DNA of 64,000 bases from Caballeronia grimmiae (GCF_000698555.1 NZ_JFHE01000017.1:57092-121091), one strand, 5' to 3'. Positions 7,733-17,525 are shown, numbered from the stretch's first letter. Made by a program: numbers and translations. Notes: generated by a model from the letters alone, not told the origin.

Positions 7733-10726
7733 TTACTGACAGGCCTCGCACTCGTCGAACCCGGCGTCGCCCGGACGCATCATGCAAACCGGGCCATCGG
7801 CTTCCGGTGCATCCGCCGCTGCGGCAGGCGCGGCGTTGAAGCCACCGCCTGCAGCACCGCTCGCCGCCGATGCCCCGCCGCCCGAAGCACCGAAGCCGCC
7901 ATCGGAACCCGACGAAGGAACCGCGTTCAGCGCACCGTGCGCAACAGTCGACTTCTCGACGTGCGTCGCCGCCATCGTACGGAGGTAATACGTCGTCTTC
8001 AGGCCACGCAGCCAGGCGAGCTTGTAGACCTCGTCGAGCTTCTTGCCCGAAGCGCCGCCCATGTAGATGTTCAGCGACTGCGCCTGATCGATCCACTTCT
8101 GACGACGCGACGCCGCCTCGACCAGCCACTTCGGATCGACTTCGAACGCCGTCGCGTAGATCGCGCGCAGGTCCGCCGGAATGCGGTCGATGCGCGACAG
8201 CGTGCCGTCGAAGTACTTCAGGTCCGAGACCATCACCTCGTCCCACAGGCCGCGCGCCTTCAGGTCACGCACCAGGTAGTCGTTCACCACCGTGAATTCG
8301 CCCGACAGATTCGACTTCACGTACAGGTTCTGGAACGTCGGCTCGATACACGCCGACACGCCGATGATGTTCGAGATCGTCGCCGTCGGCGCAATCGCCA
8401 CGCAGTTCGAATTGCGCATGCCGTGCGTCGCAATGCGCGAACGCAGCGTCGACCAGTCCATCGTCTCGGTCGTATCGACTTCGACATAACCGCCGCGCGC
8501 TTCGGCGAGCAGCTTGATCGTATCCTGCGGGAGAATGCCGCGATCCCACAGCGAGCCGCGATACGTCGCGTAACGGCCGCGCTCCTCCGCCAGTTCCGTC
8601 GACGCGTAGTACGCGTAGTAGCAGACGGCTTCCATCGAACGATCCGCGAACTCCACCGCTTCCTGCGACGCGTACGGCGTGCGCAACAAGTGCAGGCAGT
8701 CCTGGAAGCCCATGATGCCCATGCCCACCGGACGATGCTTCAGGTTCGAATTGCGCGCCTTCGCCACCGCGTAATAGTTGATGTCGATGACGTTGTCGAG
8801 CATACGCATCGCGACGCTGATCGTGCGCTTCAGCTTCTCGTGATCCAGCGCGAGCGTGCCGTCGGCCTGCTTCGTCAAGTGCGCGACGAGGTTCACGGAG
8901 CCGAGGTTGCAGACCGCGATTTCGCTGTCGCTCGTGTTCAGCGTGATTTCCGTGCACAGGTTCGACGAATGGACGACGCCCACGTGCTGCTGCGGCGAAC
9001 GCACGTTGCACGGGTCCTTGAACGTGATCCACGGATGGCCCGTCTCGAACAGCATGCCGAGCATCTTGCGCCACAGTTGCGCCGCCGGCACCTTCTTGAA
9101 CAGCTTGATTTCGCCGCGCGCCGCCTTGTCTTCATAGGCCGTGTACGCCTTTTCGAACGCCGCGCCGAACAGGTCGTGCAGGTCCGGGCAGGTGGCCGGC
9201 GAGAACAGCGTCCAGTCGCCGCCTTCGTGGACGCGCTTCATGAACAGGTCGGGAATCCAGTTCGCCGTGTTCATGTCGTGCGTGCGGCGACGGTCATCGC
9301 CCGTGTTCTTGCGCAGTTCCAGGAACTCTTCGATGTCCAGGTGCCACGTCTCGAGGTACGCGCAGACCGCGCCCTTGCGCTTGCCGCCCTGATTCACGGC
9401 GACGGCCGTGTCGTTCACGACCTTCAGGAACGGCACCACGCCCTGCGATTTGCCGTTCGTGCCCTTGATGTGCGAGCCGAGCGCGCGCACGCGGGTCCAG
9501 TCGTTGCCGAGGCCGCCCGCGAACTTCGAGAGCAGCGCGTTTTCCTTCAGCGCTTCATAGATGCCGTCGAGATCGTCGGCAACCGTCGTCAGATAGCACG
9601 ACGACAACTGCGAGCGATGCGTGCCCGAGTTGAACAGCGTCGGCGTCGACGACATGAAGTCGAACGACGACAGCACGTTGTAGAACTCGATGGCGCGCGC
9701 TTCGCGGTCGATCTCGTTGAGCGACAGGCCCATCGCGACGCGCATGAAGAACGCCTGCGGCAACTCGATGCGCGTGCCGTCGACGTGCAGGAAGTAGCGG
9801 TCGTACAACGTCTGCAGGCCGAGATAGCCGAATTGCAGGTCGCGATTCGCGTCGAGCGCGGCGCCGAGGCGCTTCAGGTCGAACTGCTGCAGCTTCTCGT
9901 CGAGCAGCCCGGCTTCGATGCCGCGCTTGATGAACTGCGGGAAATATTCGGCGTAACGCTCGCCCATTTCGGCTTGCGTCACTTCTTCGCCGAGGATTTC
10001 GCGGCGGATCGTGTGCAGCAGAATGCGCGCCGTAACCTGGCTGTATGCCGGGTCCTTCTCGATCATCGTGCGCGCCGCGAGAATGGCCGAGTCGTAGACC
10101 TGGCTCATCGGCACGCCGTCGTACAGGTTCTTCACCGTTTCGGCAACGATCGGATCGGCGGACACCGCATCGCCCAGATTCGCGCATGCGGAGACGATCA
10201 GCCCTTTCAGCGCTTCGAGATCGAGCGGGCGCGTCACGCCGTTGTCCGTCACGTTGATGACGCCGCCTTCGTGCGACTGCGCATCCTGCGCGGCCGAGCG
10301 CTCTTGCGAACGCTGCTGCGTGCGCTTCTCGCGATACAGCACGTAGGCGCGCGCGACGTTGTGCTCGCCGCCGCGCATCAGCGCGAGTTCGACCTGATCC
10401 TGAATGTCTTCGATGTGGAACGTGCCGCCGTGCGGACGGCTGCGCACCAGCGCGCGCACGACCGCTTGCGTCAGCTGCTCGACGAGCTCGCGCACACGCG
10501 CCGAAGCCGCGCCCTGCCCGCCATTGACGGCGATGAACGCCTTCGTCACGGCGATGGAAATCTTCGACGGCTCGAACGACACCACGCTTCCGTTGCGACG
10601 GATGACCTTGTAGTCGGCAAACGTCGTGTTGGGCGCGAGCGCTTGCGCGCCCTGGCCTTGCGCACCGCCCGCGGGCTGTGCGGATGCGCCTTCGAAGGAA
10701 GACGTGGCGTTCTCGGTGGTTTGCAT
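7733..10726 (-). CDS. nrdA: Class Ia ribonucleotide reductase, alpha (catalytic) subunit
   Basis: This 997-residue protein is NrdA/R1, which reduces ribonucleoside diphosphates to deoxy forms. It begins with an ATP-cone (about residues 39-134, VIRRNG...FEPSKI) that senses ATP/dATP. A second, degenerate cone-like segment follows (about 155-238), as described for Pseudomonas NrdA. The barrel carries the cysteine and radical motifs LSSCYL, SSNLCTEI and AVCNLGSVNL, and the C-terminal redox pair CEAC sits at the very end. I chose ATG 10726, with AGGAG at optimal distance, over an in-frame TTG six bases earlier. A long leader with NrdR boxes precedes it. Confidence 0.96.
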   Translation of the reverse strand: MQTTENATSSFEGASAQPAGGAQGQGAQALAPNTTFADYKVIRRNGSVVSFEPSKISIAVTKAFIAVNGGQGAASARVRELVEQLTQAVVRALVRSRPHGGTFHIEDIQDQVELALMRGGEHNVARAYVLYREKRTQQRSQERSAAQDAQSHEGGVINVTDNGVTRPLDLEALKGLIVSACANLGDAVSADPIVAETVKNLYDGVPMSQVYDSAILAARTMIEKDPAYSQVTARILLHTIRREILGEEVTQAEMGERYAEYFPQFIKRGIEAGLLDEKLQQFDLKRLGAALDANRDLQFGYLGLQTLYDRYFLHVDGTRIELPQAFFMRVAMGLSLNEIDREARAIEFYNVLSSFDFMSSTPTLFNSGTHRSQLSSCYLTTVADDLDGIYEALKENALLSKFAGGLGNDWTRVRALGSHIKGTNGKSQGVVPFLKVVNDTAVAVNQGGKRKGAVCAYLETWHLDIEEFLELRKNTGDDRRRTHDMNTANWIPDLFMKRVHEGGDWTLFSPATCPDLHDLFGAAFEKAYTAYEDKAARGEIKLFKKVPAAQLWRKMLGMLFETGHPWITFKDPCNVRSPQQHVGVVHSSNLCTEITLNTSDSEIAVCNLGSVNLVAHLTKQADGTLALDHEKLKRTISVAMRMLDNVIDINYYAVAKARNSNLKHRPVGMGIMGFQDCLHLLRTPYASQEAVEFADRSMEAVCYYAYYASTELAEERGRYATYRGSLWDRGILPQDTIKLLAEARGGYVEVDTTETMDWSTLRSRIATHGMRNSNCVAIAPTATISNIIGVSACIEPTFQNLYVKSNLSGEFTVVNDYLVRDLKARGLWDEVMVSDLKYFDGTLSRIDRIPADLRAIYATAFEVDPKWLVEAASRRQKWIDQAQSLNIYMGGASGKKLDEVYKLAWLRGLKTTYYLRTMAATHVEKSTVAHGALNAVPSSGSDGGFGASGGGASAASGAAGGGFNAAPAAAADAPEADGPVCMMRPGDAGFDECEACQ

Positions 10727-11122
10727 GTGCAAAACTCCTGGGTGTTCGAATGGTGCGGATGATCCGCGGATTTATCACTTGTGCCGCGCGTATCGCGCCA
10801 TCTGACGACGATGCAACGCGCGGTGTTTTTTTGCGGTGAAGCCGGGCTGTGAAGTCGGCCGTGAAGCCGGCAAGCCCTGAAACGCGATTCGCGGCGATGT
10901 CGGCCCGCACTGTTCTTGGCGCCGCGTGCGGGGCCCGCGTTGGCGCGCGGTTATCGGCCGACGCGACGCGCGTTCACTTGCTGCCTTCTTCACGGTGATG
11001 CTCGCCGGCGCTCGATACGGTTCGCCGTTTTTCCACGCCGGAAAGCGCCCCGGCCAGCCGAACGTTCCCTTGCGCCGGAAAGCCAACGGCGCCGGCTCGT
11101 AGGAGCGGGCGCCGCCTCAACA
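10727..11122 (-). other. Long 5' leader of nrdA
   Basis: About 400 bases separate the predicted nrdA promoter from its start codon. The region is GC-rich and holds no recognisable gene. A 103-codon minus-strand frame (10775-11086, TTG start) is Arg/Pro-rich and looks like chance coding in GC-rich DNA. The ribosome-binding site AGGAG is about 8 bases before the nrdA ATG. Confidence 0.5.
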
Positions 11123-11187
11123 ACACAAGATATAGTGCAAATTACGTCTGCGAGCACCAAGTATAGTGGAACTTCGCACGGTCTCAA
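11123..11187 (-). promoter_or_regulatory. nrdA promoter with tandem NrdR boxes
   Basis: The NrdR boxes are acacaagatatagtgc (11123-11138) and caccaagtatagtgga (11155-11170), spaced 32 bases. On the minus strand a sigma-70 promoter overlaps them: -35 TTGAGA at 11187-11182, a 16-base spacer, and -10 TATACT at 11165-11160 inside the upstream box. The second box covers the start site region. An A/T-rich run (AAAAAAACC) lies just upstream of the -35, like an UP element. NrdR binding here would block polymerase. The 244 bases from 11188 to 11431 contain nothing else I recognise. Confidence 0.85.
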
Positions 11188-11431
11188 AAAGGTTTTTTTG
11201 CTGACGAAACGCCTTCGCGGGGTTGACTTCTGCAACGCCGAAGCACGACAAGGCATCGAGCCTGACGCTGCTGCGTCGCAGCGAGAAAGACCTTACGCGG
11301 CGCATAGTCGCGGGGCGCGGGGCTGCGCAGATGGTGGGCTGAAATGAGAAAAACAATGACCGCAACGCGCGGTGGCGATCGTTTGAAATGCGATGCGCGT
11401 CCTGAGCGGTCGCGCTTGATCGGTCAATCGC

Positions 11432-11746
11432 TCATCGTGCGTCGCGGCCCGTCGGACGGTTGGCGTGGCGGCGTGCGTGATCGCTGCAGCAGAAGCGTTC
11501 TCCCGCCACGACGATGGCTTCGCTGCGCGGCGTATGCACGCCGCATTGCGCGCAGCGGATGAGCGGATCGGCGAGTTGCGGGGCGTCGCTGGCTGCGGCG
11601 CCGTTGCGGGCGCGCGAGCTCGTCGAACCGGCGGAGTCCGCCGCGCCTGTGGCGCCCGACTGGGCGCGCTGATTCGCGCGGCGCAGCTTCTTCAGGAGCC
11701 ACTGCGTGACGAAGAAGAGGACGATCAGAAGAATGAAGTTTCGCAT
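11432..11746 (-). CDS. PP0621 family protein (membrane-anchored, zinc-ribbon-like)
   Basis: This 104-residue protein has one N-terminal membrane span (MRNFILLIVLFFVTQWLLKK), a low-complexity linker, and a C-terminal motif CAQCGVHTPRSEA...CCSDHARRH that could bind zinc. This pattern is that of the PP0621 family, small proteins of unknown function in beta- and gamma-proteobacteria. The frame stays open upstream to 11854, but the ATG at 11746 gives the family N-terminus and avoids overlap with the gene before it. It begins 25 bases after the CcsA-like gene and is probably co-transcribed with it. Confidence 0.85.
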   Translation of the reverse strand: MRNFILLIVLFFVTQWLLKKLRRANQRAQSGATGAADSAGSTSSRARNGAAASDAPQLADPLIRCAQCGVHTPRSEAIVVAGERFCCSDHARRHANRPTGRDAR

Positions 11747-11771
11747 CGACTGGAAAAGTGGAATCGCCCGC

Positions 11772-12686
11772 TCAGATGACGGCGCGATGCAGCAGCACTT
11801 CGAACACGAACCGGCTGCCGACATACGCGAGCAGCAACGCCACGAACGAAGCAAGCACCCAGCGCAGCGCGGCGCGCCCGCGCCAGCCGGAGATGCGCCG
11901 CGCGGTGAGCAGCGCGCCGAACATCAGCCAGGAGAGGAAAGCGAAGATGGTCTTGTGATCGAAGCGCAACGCGCGATCGACCAGTTGCTCATTGAACGCG
12001 ATGCCCGACACCAGCGTGAGCGTCAGCAGCACGAAGCCCGCGCCGATCAGCCGGAACAGCAGCTTTTCGAGCGTAAGCAGCGGCGGCAAGGTGTCGAGCC
12101 AGCTCGCGAGCCAGCCGTTGTTGCCCGAGTGGCGCATCGCGAGGCCGCGCATGCGCTGCAGGCGACGTTCGAGCATGAGCATCAGAATGGCGTGCAGCGC
12201 GGCGATGGCGAACAACCCATACGCGATGTTCGCAATCAGAAAGTGGAGCTTGAACATCGGCGCGGCGGAATACGACAGCACGCGCACGCCGCCGAACACG
12301 AGCGGCAGGACCGACGCCACGCACGCGAGCGGCAGCACGAGCAGGCGCAAGCCGTCGAGCGGAAAGAAGAAGCTCTCGATCCAGTAGATGCCCGCGCCGA
12401 GCCAGAACATCGCGGAAAGCGCGAACGCGAAGCCAAACACCATCGCGTTCTGCGGGAAGATGGTCGTGTGCAGCAAGAGGCCGTGCACGAGCAACGCTAT
12501 TAATAGTAGCGCGCGCCCGACGCCGCTCATGCCGGAGGCCTTCGATGCAGCCGCGGGCGTCGCGCCCACGCCCGCAGGCACGCCCGCCAGCGCCGGCTCG
12601 ACGCCCGTATGACGATGCGCGCGCCAGCCCGCCACGGCCAGTCCGCCGTAGAGAAGCGCAGTGAGGGCATACAGTACAATATCCAT
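11772..12686 (-). CDS. CcsA/HemX-like cytochrome c assembly family membrane protein (YpjD type)
   Basis: This 304-residue integral membrane protein has about eight hydrophobic spans and belongs to the cytochrome c assembly (CcsA/CcmC/HemX) superfamily. Conserved features include the WLGAGIYWIESFF segment and histidines near HFLIANIAYG and RFDHKTIFAFLSW that may ligate haem. In Burkholderiales and other proteobacteria this gene (ypjD) sits next to ffh, as here. Whether it handles haem has not been shown for this subgroup as far as I know. No Shine-Dalgarno sequence is visible before the ATG. It is divergent from ffh. Confidence 0.85.
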   Translation of the reverse strand: MDIVLYALTALLYGGLAVAGWRAHRHTGVEPALAGVPAGVGATPAAASKASGMSGVGRALLLIALLVHGLLLHTTIFPQNAMVFGFAFALSAMFWLGAGIYWIESFFFPLDGLRLLVLPLACVASVLPLVFGGVRVLSYSAAPMFKLHFLIANIAYGLFAIAALHAILMLMLERRLQRMRGLAMRHSGNNGWLASWLDTLPPLLTLEKLLFRLIGAGFVLLTLTLVSGIAFNEQLVDRALRFDHKTIFAFLSWLMFGALLTARRISGWRGRAALRWVLASFVALLLAYVGSRFVFEVLLHRAVI

Positions 12687-12808
12687 GTTCGAAGTTTACA
12701 CTAGGCCCCGAACCTGCGACGTCTTCCCCTTGCGCCGGAATAGAGCGCATCGCTGCGAAGCCGTCTTCACGTCGCGGGACAACAAGGGCCGCACTCTCTA
12801 CATTCCCC

Positions 12809-14176
12809 ATGCTCGACAACCTCACTCAACGGATGGCGCGCGTCGTCAAGACGCTGCGCGGCGAGGCCCGGCTCACCGAGGCCAACACGCAGGAAATGCT
12901 GCGCGAAGTGCGCCTCGCACTGCTCGAAGCCGACGTGGCGCTGCCGGTCGTGCGCGAGTTCATCGCCAAGGTGAAGGAGAAGGCGCTCGGCGAGGAAGTA
13001 CTGTCGAGCCTGTCGCCGGGTCAGGCGCTCGTCGGCGTCGTGCAGCGCGAACTCACCGCGGTCATCGGCGGCGACTACGAAGGCAAGGCCGCCGAACTGA
13101 ATCTCGCGGTGACGCCGCCCGCGGTCATCCTCATGGCCGGCCTGCAGGGCGCGGGCAAGACGACGACCACCGGCAAGCTCGCCAAACTGCTGCGCGAAAA
13201 GCAGAAGAAGAAAGTGCTGACGGTTTCCGTCGACGTGTACCGCCCCGCCGCTATCCGCCAGTTGCAGACGGTCACGGAGCAGGTCGGCGCGGACTTCTTC
13301 CCGTCGGAGCCGGATCAGAAACCGGCGGACATCGCGCGCGCGGCGATCGACTGGGCGAAGCGGCATTACCACGATGTCGTGATCGTCGATACGGCCGGCC
13401 GTCTCGGCATCGACGAAGCGATGATGAACGAGATCAGCGAACTTCATGCGCTGCTGAAGCCGGCTGAAACGCTGTTCGTCGTCGATGCGATGCTCGGTCA
13501 GGACGCCGTCAACACCGCGAAGGCGTTCAACGACGCGCTGCCGCTGACGGGCGTCGTGCTCACGAAGCTCGACGGCGACTCGCGCGGCGGCGCGGCGCTT
13601 TCCGTGCGTCACGTTACCGGCAAGCCGATCAAGTTCGTCGGCGTCGCGGAAAAGCTCGATGGTCTCGAAGTCTTCCATCCGGATCGCATGGCGAACCGGA
13701 TTCTCGGCATGGGCGACATTCTCGCGCTCGTCGAGGAAGCGCAGCGCGGCGTCGACACCGCCGCCGCGCAGAAACTCGCCGACAAGGTCAAGAAAGGCGG
13801 TGACTTCGACTTGAACGACTTCAAGGCGCAGTTGTCGCAGATGAAGAAGATGGGCGGTCTGTCGTCGCTGATGGACAAGCTGCCCGCGCAGTTCCAGCAA
13901 GCCGCGCAAGGCGCGGACATGAACAACGCCGAAAAGCAGATGCGCCGCATGGAAGGCATCATCAACTCGATGACGTTGCAGGAGCGCGCCAAGCCGGAGC
14001 TGATCAAGGCTGCGCGCAAGCGTCGTATCGCGGCGGGCGCGGGCGTTCACGTGCAGGAGGTGAACCGCATGCTGAACCAGTACGAGCAAATGCGCGGCAT
14101 GATGAAGAAGCTCAAGGGCGGCAATCTGCAGAAGATGATGCGCGGCATGAAGGGCATGATGCCGGGCATGCGTTGA
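12809..14176 (+). CDS. ffh: Signal recognition particle GTPase
   Basis: This 455-residue protein is Ffh, which binds 4.5S RNA and signal sequences and delivers ribosomes to FtsY. The N domain (about 1-95) is followed by the G domain with P-loop GLQGAGKT (111-118), the DTAGR motif and TKLDGDSRGG. The C-terminal M domain (about 327-455) is rich in methionine, including the end MMRGMKGMMPGMR. No clear Shine-Dalgarno lies before the ATG. The 4.5S RNA gene is not in this window. Confidence 0.97.
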   Translation: MLDNLTQRMARVVKTLRGEARLTEANTQEMLREVRLALLEADVALPVVREFIAKVKEKALGEEVLSSLSPGQALVGVVQRELTAVIGGDYEGKAAELNLAVTPPAVILMAGLQGAGKTTTTGKLAKLLREKQKKKVLTVSVDVYRPAAIRQLQTVTEQVGADFFPSEPDQKPADIARAAIDWAKRHYHDVVIVDTAGRLGIDEAMMNEISELHALLKPAETLFVVDAMLGQDAVNTAKAFNDALPLTGVVLTKLDGDSRGGAALSVRHVTGKPIKFVGVAEKLDGLEVFHPDRMANRILGMGDILALVEEAQRGVDTAAAQKLADKVKKGGDFDLNDFKAQLSQMKKMGGLSSLMDKLPAQFQQAAQGADMNNAEKQMRRMEGIINSMTLQERAKPELIKAARKRRIAAGAGVHVQEVNRMLNQYEQMRGMMKKLKGGNLQKMMRGMKGMMPGMR

Positions 14177-14292
14177 TCGCGTTGCATCGAGCCCGTGTTT
14201 TTTCGCCGATGCGGCGACGAGACGCGGGTTTATGATAAGGCGCGCGCCGCCGTTTTTTCCACAGCAAGCAGTCAGCCTCCCCCGCTTTCCCT

Positions 14293-14844
14293 ATGAATCG
14301 CGAAGAAGCCCTCCATATTTTTAGCCACTCGGAAGAGATCGTTTCGGCTGCCGAAGTCAACGCATCCATCGAGCGCATGGCTGCGGCCATCAAGGCGGCG
14401 ACGAGCGAAGACTTCCCGCTCGTGCTCTCGGTTATGGGGGGCGCGGCCGTGTTTACCGGCATGCTGCTGCCGCACCTCGACTTCCCGCTCGAATTCGACT
14501 ACATCCACCTGACGCGCTATCGCAACGCCATCAAGGGCGGCAGCGAAATGCAATGGCGCGTGGCGCCGGCGGAATCGGTGAAGGATCGCGTGGTGCTCGT
14601 GCTGGACGACATCCTCGACGAAGGGGAAACGATGGCCGCCATCCGCGACCGAATCATGGCGATGGGCGCGAAACAGTTCCTGTCGGCGGTGCTGTGCGAA
14701 AAGATCATCCCGAAGGCGAAGCCGTTGCGCCCCGACTTCTGCGGGTTCGAAGTGCCGGATCGCTATGTGTTCGGCTGCGGTATGGATGCCAAGGGATACT
14801 GGCGGAATCTGCCGACGATCCGTGCGTTGACGGAAGGGGCGTAA
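14293..14844 (+). CDS. hpt: Hypoxanthine-guanine phosphoribosyltransferase
   Basis: This 183-residue type I phosphoribosyltransferase has the PRPP-binding motif VVLVLDDILDEGET (100-113) and the substrate loop region with SVMGGAAVFTGMLLPHL. It should salvage hypoxanthine and guanine to IMP and GMP. The annotation follows Burkholderia homologues, which I recall as hypoxanthine-guanine rather than adenine enzymes; the base specificity is not proven by sequence alone. It lies 116 bases after ffh and ends at a terminator. Confidence 0.87.
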   Translation: MNREEALHIFSHSEEIVSAAEVNASIERMAAAIKAATSEDFPLVLSVMGGAAVFTGMLLPHLDFPLEFDYIHLTRYRNAIKGGSEMQWRVAPAESVKDRVVLVLDDILDEGETMAAIRDRIMAMGAKQFLSAVLCEKIIPKAKPLRPDFCGFEVPDRYVFGCGMDAKGYWRNLPTIRALTEGA

Positions 14845-14870
14845 GCGCTTCGTTTCCTAAGTTCGTCTCA

Positions 14871-14893
14871 AGGGCCGCATCAGCGGCCCTTTT
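14871..14893 (+). terminator. Intrinsic terminator after hpt
   Basis: The stem AGGGCCGC / GCGGCCCT closes an ATCA loop and is followed by TTT, 26 bases after the hpt stop. Confidence 0.85.
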
Positions 14894-14915
14894 CAATCAC
14901 GAGCGAACCTCAAAC

Positions 14916-14940
14916 AAAAAGCGGCCAAGGCCGCTTTTTT
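14916..14940 (-). terminator. Bidirectional intrinsic terminator between hpt and marC
   Basis: AAAAAGCGGCC / GGCCGCTTTTT with a 2-base centre has A- and T-runs on both sides, so it can stop transcription from either direction. It abuts the marC stop codon and is its natural terminator; it also backs up the hpt terminator. Confidence 0.85.
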
Positions 14941-15539
14941 CATAACTGATGCACGAAGGTCCGTATCCCTTCGAGCATCATCTCGACCGAGATCGCGACC
15001 AGCACCAGACCCATCAGGCGCTCGAACGCCGTCACCGCGCGTTCGCCGAGCCACTGCTGAATCTTCTCCGCGAGAATCAGCACGACCGCGCACACGATCA
15101 TCGTGACCGTGAGCGCGCCGATCCATTCGACCATTTTCCCCGGCGCCTGCGATGTCAGCAGCATCACCGTCGCGAGCGCGGAAGGCCCGGCGAGCGCGGG
15201 AATCGCGAGCGGCACGATCAGCGGTTCGCCGCCGCGCGAGTCGCCGCCCATCGGGCCGTCCGGATGCGGGAAGATCATCCGCAGCGCGATCAGAAACAGC
15301 ACGATCCCGCCGCCGATGCGCAGCGACAAATCCGTCAGATGCATCGCGCGCAGGAAGCGGTCGCCGGCCAGCATGAAAAACAGCAGGATGCCGAACGCGA
15401 TCGCCACTTCGCGCAGAACCACGATGCGGCGCCGCTCGATGGCGACACCCCGCAGCGCGTTGATGAAGATCGGGATATTGCCGAGCGGATCGGTGATGAG
15501 CAGCAGCAGAACCGTCGCAGACAGGAAGTTGTACTGCAT
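14940..15539 (-). CDS. MarC family integral membrane protein
   Basis: This 199-residue protein has about six hydrophobic segments and the MarC-family features LLITDPLGNIPIF near the N-terminus and PLAIPALAGPSA in the middle (about residues 111-122). MarC proteins are inner-membrane proteins of uncertain function; the original link to multidrug resistance was not upheld. Its ATG overlaps the stop of proS by one base (TAATG), so the two are translationally coupled. Confidence 0.9.
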   Translation of the reverse strand: MQYNFLSATVLLLLITDPLGNIPIFINALRGVAIERRRIVVLREVAIAFGILLFFMLAGDRFLRAMHLTDLSLRIGGGIVLFLIALRMIFPHPDGPMGGDSRGGEPLIVPLAIPALAGPSALATVMLLTSQAPGKMVEWIGALTVTMIVCAVVLILAEKIQQWLGERAVTAFERLMGLVLVAISVEMMLEGIRTFVHQL

Positions 15540-17275
15540 TACTTCGCGAGCGCCGCCCGCACCTTGCCTGTCACAACGCCCGCAGCCTCTTCCACCGGCA
15601 GCAGCGTGGCTTCGGTATCGCGGCGGCCCTGGTATTCGAGCTTGCCTTCCTTCAGCCCGCGATCGCCGATCACGATGCGATGCGGCACGCCGATCAGTTC
15701 CCAGTCCGCGAACATCACGCCGGGTCGCTCGCCGCGATCATCGAGAATCACGTCGATGCCCGCTTCGGTCAGCGTCGCATACAGCTTGTCCGCCTGCTCG
15801 CGCACGGCGTCGCTGCGGTCATAACCCATCGGGCAGATCACGACCTCGAACGGTGCGATGGATTCCGGCCAGATGATGCCCTTGTCATCGAAGTTCTGTT
15901 CGATCGCCGCGCCCAGCACGCGCGTCACACCGATGCCGTAGCAGCCCATCAGCATCGGCGCAGGCTTGCCGTTCTCGTCGAGATACGTCGCGCCCATCGA
16001 CTCGGAGTACTTGGTGCCGAGCTGGAACACGTGGCCGACTTCGATGCCGCGGCAGATTTCGAGCGTGCCCTTGCCGTCCGGCGAAGGATCGCCCGCGACG
16101 ACGTTGCGGATATCCGCGACTTCCGGTTCCGGCAGATCGCGGCCCCAGTTCACGCCGGTCGTGTGGAAATCGACTTCGTTGGTGCCGACGACGAAGTCGC
16201 TCATGTTCGCCACCGTGCGGTCCGCGATCACACGCACCGGCTTCTTTGTGCCGATCGGCCCGAGATAGCCCGGCGGCGTGCCGAACCATTCGACGATCTC
16301 CGCTTCCGTCGCGAAGCGATAGCCCGCGAGGCCCGGCAGCTTGTTGACCTTGACGTCGTTCAGCGAATGATCGCCGCGCAGCATCAGCAACCAGATGGTC
16401 GGTTCCGCGCCTTCGTTGTCGGTGGCGAGGATGATCGACTTGATGGTCTTTTCGAGCGGGATGTTCAGGTGCTCGGCGACCGCTTCGCACTTCGCCTTGC
16501 CGGGCGTCGGCGTCTTCGTGAGCGCTTCGGTGGGCGCGGCGCGTTGCGCGATCAGCGGCAGCGCATCCGCGGCTTCCACGTTCGCGGCGAAGTCCGAAGT
16601 CGGGCAATACGCGATGTCGTCCTCGCCCGTCTCGGCGATCACGTGGAATTCGTGCGAGCCGCTGCCGCCGATCGAACCGTTGTCCGCCGCGACCGCACGG
16701 AATTCGAGGCCGATGCGCGTGAAGATGCGCACGTAGGCGTCGTACATCTTGCGGTACGACTCGGCGAGGCCGGCGCTGTCCTTATCGAAGGAATACGCGT
16801 CCTTCATGATGAATTCGCGGCCGCGCATGACGCCGAAACGCGGGCGGATTTCGTCGCGGAACTTCGTTTGAATCTGATAGAAGTTGACCGGCAACTGGCG
16901 ATAGCTCTTGATCTCGCGGCGCGCGATGTCCGTCACGACTTCTTCGTGCGTCGGCCCGACGACGAAATCGCGCTCGTGGCGATCCTTGATGCGCAGCAGC
17001 TCCGGACCGTATTGCTCCCAGCGGCCGGATTCCTGCCACAGCTCGGCGGGCTGCACGGCGGGCATCAGCAATTCGAGCCCGCCCGCGCGATTCATCTCTT
17101 CACGCACGATGGCTTCGACCTTGCGAATGGAACGCAGGCCTATCGGCATGTAATCGTAGATACCGCCCGCGACGCGACGGATCATGCCGGCGCGCATCAT
17201 CAGCTTGTGACTGACGATCTCGGCGTCGGCGGGGGCTTCCTTCAGGGTGCCGATGAAGAAACGGGATGCTTTCAT
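15539..17275 (-). CDS. proS: Prolyl-tRNA synthetase (bacterial type with editing domain)
   Basis: This 578-residue class II synthetase has the bacterial ProS layout: motif 1 near [18 protein letters not shown], motif 2 in [17 protein letters not shown], then the INS editing domain (about 225-400, with the KTIKSIILA segment) that clears Ala-tRNA(Pro), then motif 3 and the anticodon-binding domain at the C-terminus. It charges tRNA(Pro), one copy of which (CGG anticodon) is encoded at 23336. It is followed by marC with a 1-base overlap. Confidence 0.97.
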   Translation of the reverse strand: MKASRFFIGTLKEAPADAEIVSHKLMMRAGMIRRVAGGIYDYMPIGLRSIRKVEAIVREEMNRAGGLELLMPAVQPAELWQESGRWEQYGPELLRIKDRHERDFVVGPTHEEVVTDIARREIKSYRQLPVNFYQIQTKFRDEIRPRFGVMRGREFIMKDAYSFDKDSAGLAESYRKMYDAYVRIFTRIGLEFRAVAADNGSIGGSGSHEFHVIAETGEDDIAYCPTSDFAANVEAADALPLIAQRAAPTEALTKTPTPGKAKCEAVAEHLNIPLEKTIKSIILATDNEGAEPTIWLLMLRGDHSLNDVKVNKLPGLAGYRFATEAEIVEWFGTPPGYLGPIGTKKPVRVIADRTVANMSDFVVGTNEVDFHTTGVNWGRDLPEPEVADIRNVVAGDPSPDGKGTLEICRGIEVGHVFQLGTKYSESMGATYLDENGKPAPMLMGCYGIGVTRVLGAAIEQNFDDKGIIWPESIAPFEVVICPMGYDRSDAVREQADKLYATLTEAGIDVILDDRGERPGVMFADWELIGVPHRIVIGDRGLKEGKLEYQGRRDTEATLLPVEEAAGVVTGKVRAALAK

Positions 17276-17519
17276 TCAGAAATTTTCCAAAAGCGGCGCG
17301 CGCCTCGAACCATGTGGCTACGAGGCTGGCAAGACGGGTGAACAACGGAACGGTGGACGGCTTGCGTGAACCGGCACGCACTGACTCCGGCCGACAAGAA
17401 GAAGATTCTGCCGCCTTCCCGGTCGCGTGGCAAAGATTCCTCGCACTTCAGCGCATTTCTGCCCCGAAATGCAGCGGCCGCCGCGGGTTGAAACCGATGC
17501 GCCGGGTCCGTTATCTGTT

Positions 17520-17525
17520 TATAAT
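17520..17525 (+). promoter_or_regulatory. Perfect -10 hexamer upstream of rppH
   Basis: TATAAT lies 33 bases before the rppH start codon. TTGAAA occurs at 17488 but its 26-base spacing is too long, so the -35 element is unclear. This is consistent with a short rppH leader. Confidence 0.55.

Noticed and set aside
7937..10762. A 941-codon plus-strand open frame opposite nrdA
   Set aside because: It is the mirror of a real gene in GC-rich DNA. Its translation is Arg/Val/His-rich with no recognisable family, while the minus strand encodes intact NrdA.
10775..11086. A 103-codon minus-strand frame in the nrdA leader
   Set aside because: TTG start without a clear ribosome-binding site, Arg/Pro-rich translation typical of random GC-rich DNA. 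It could be tested by comparison across species.
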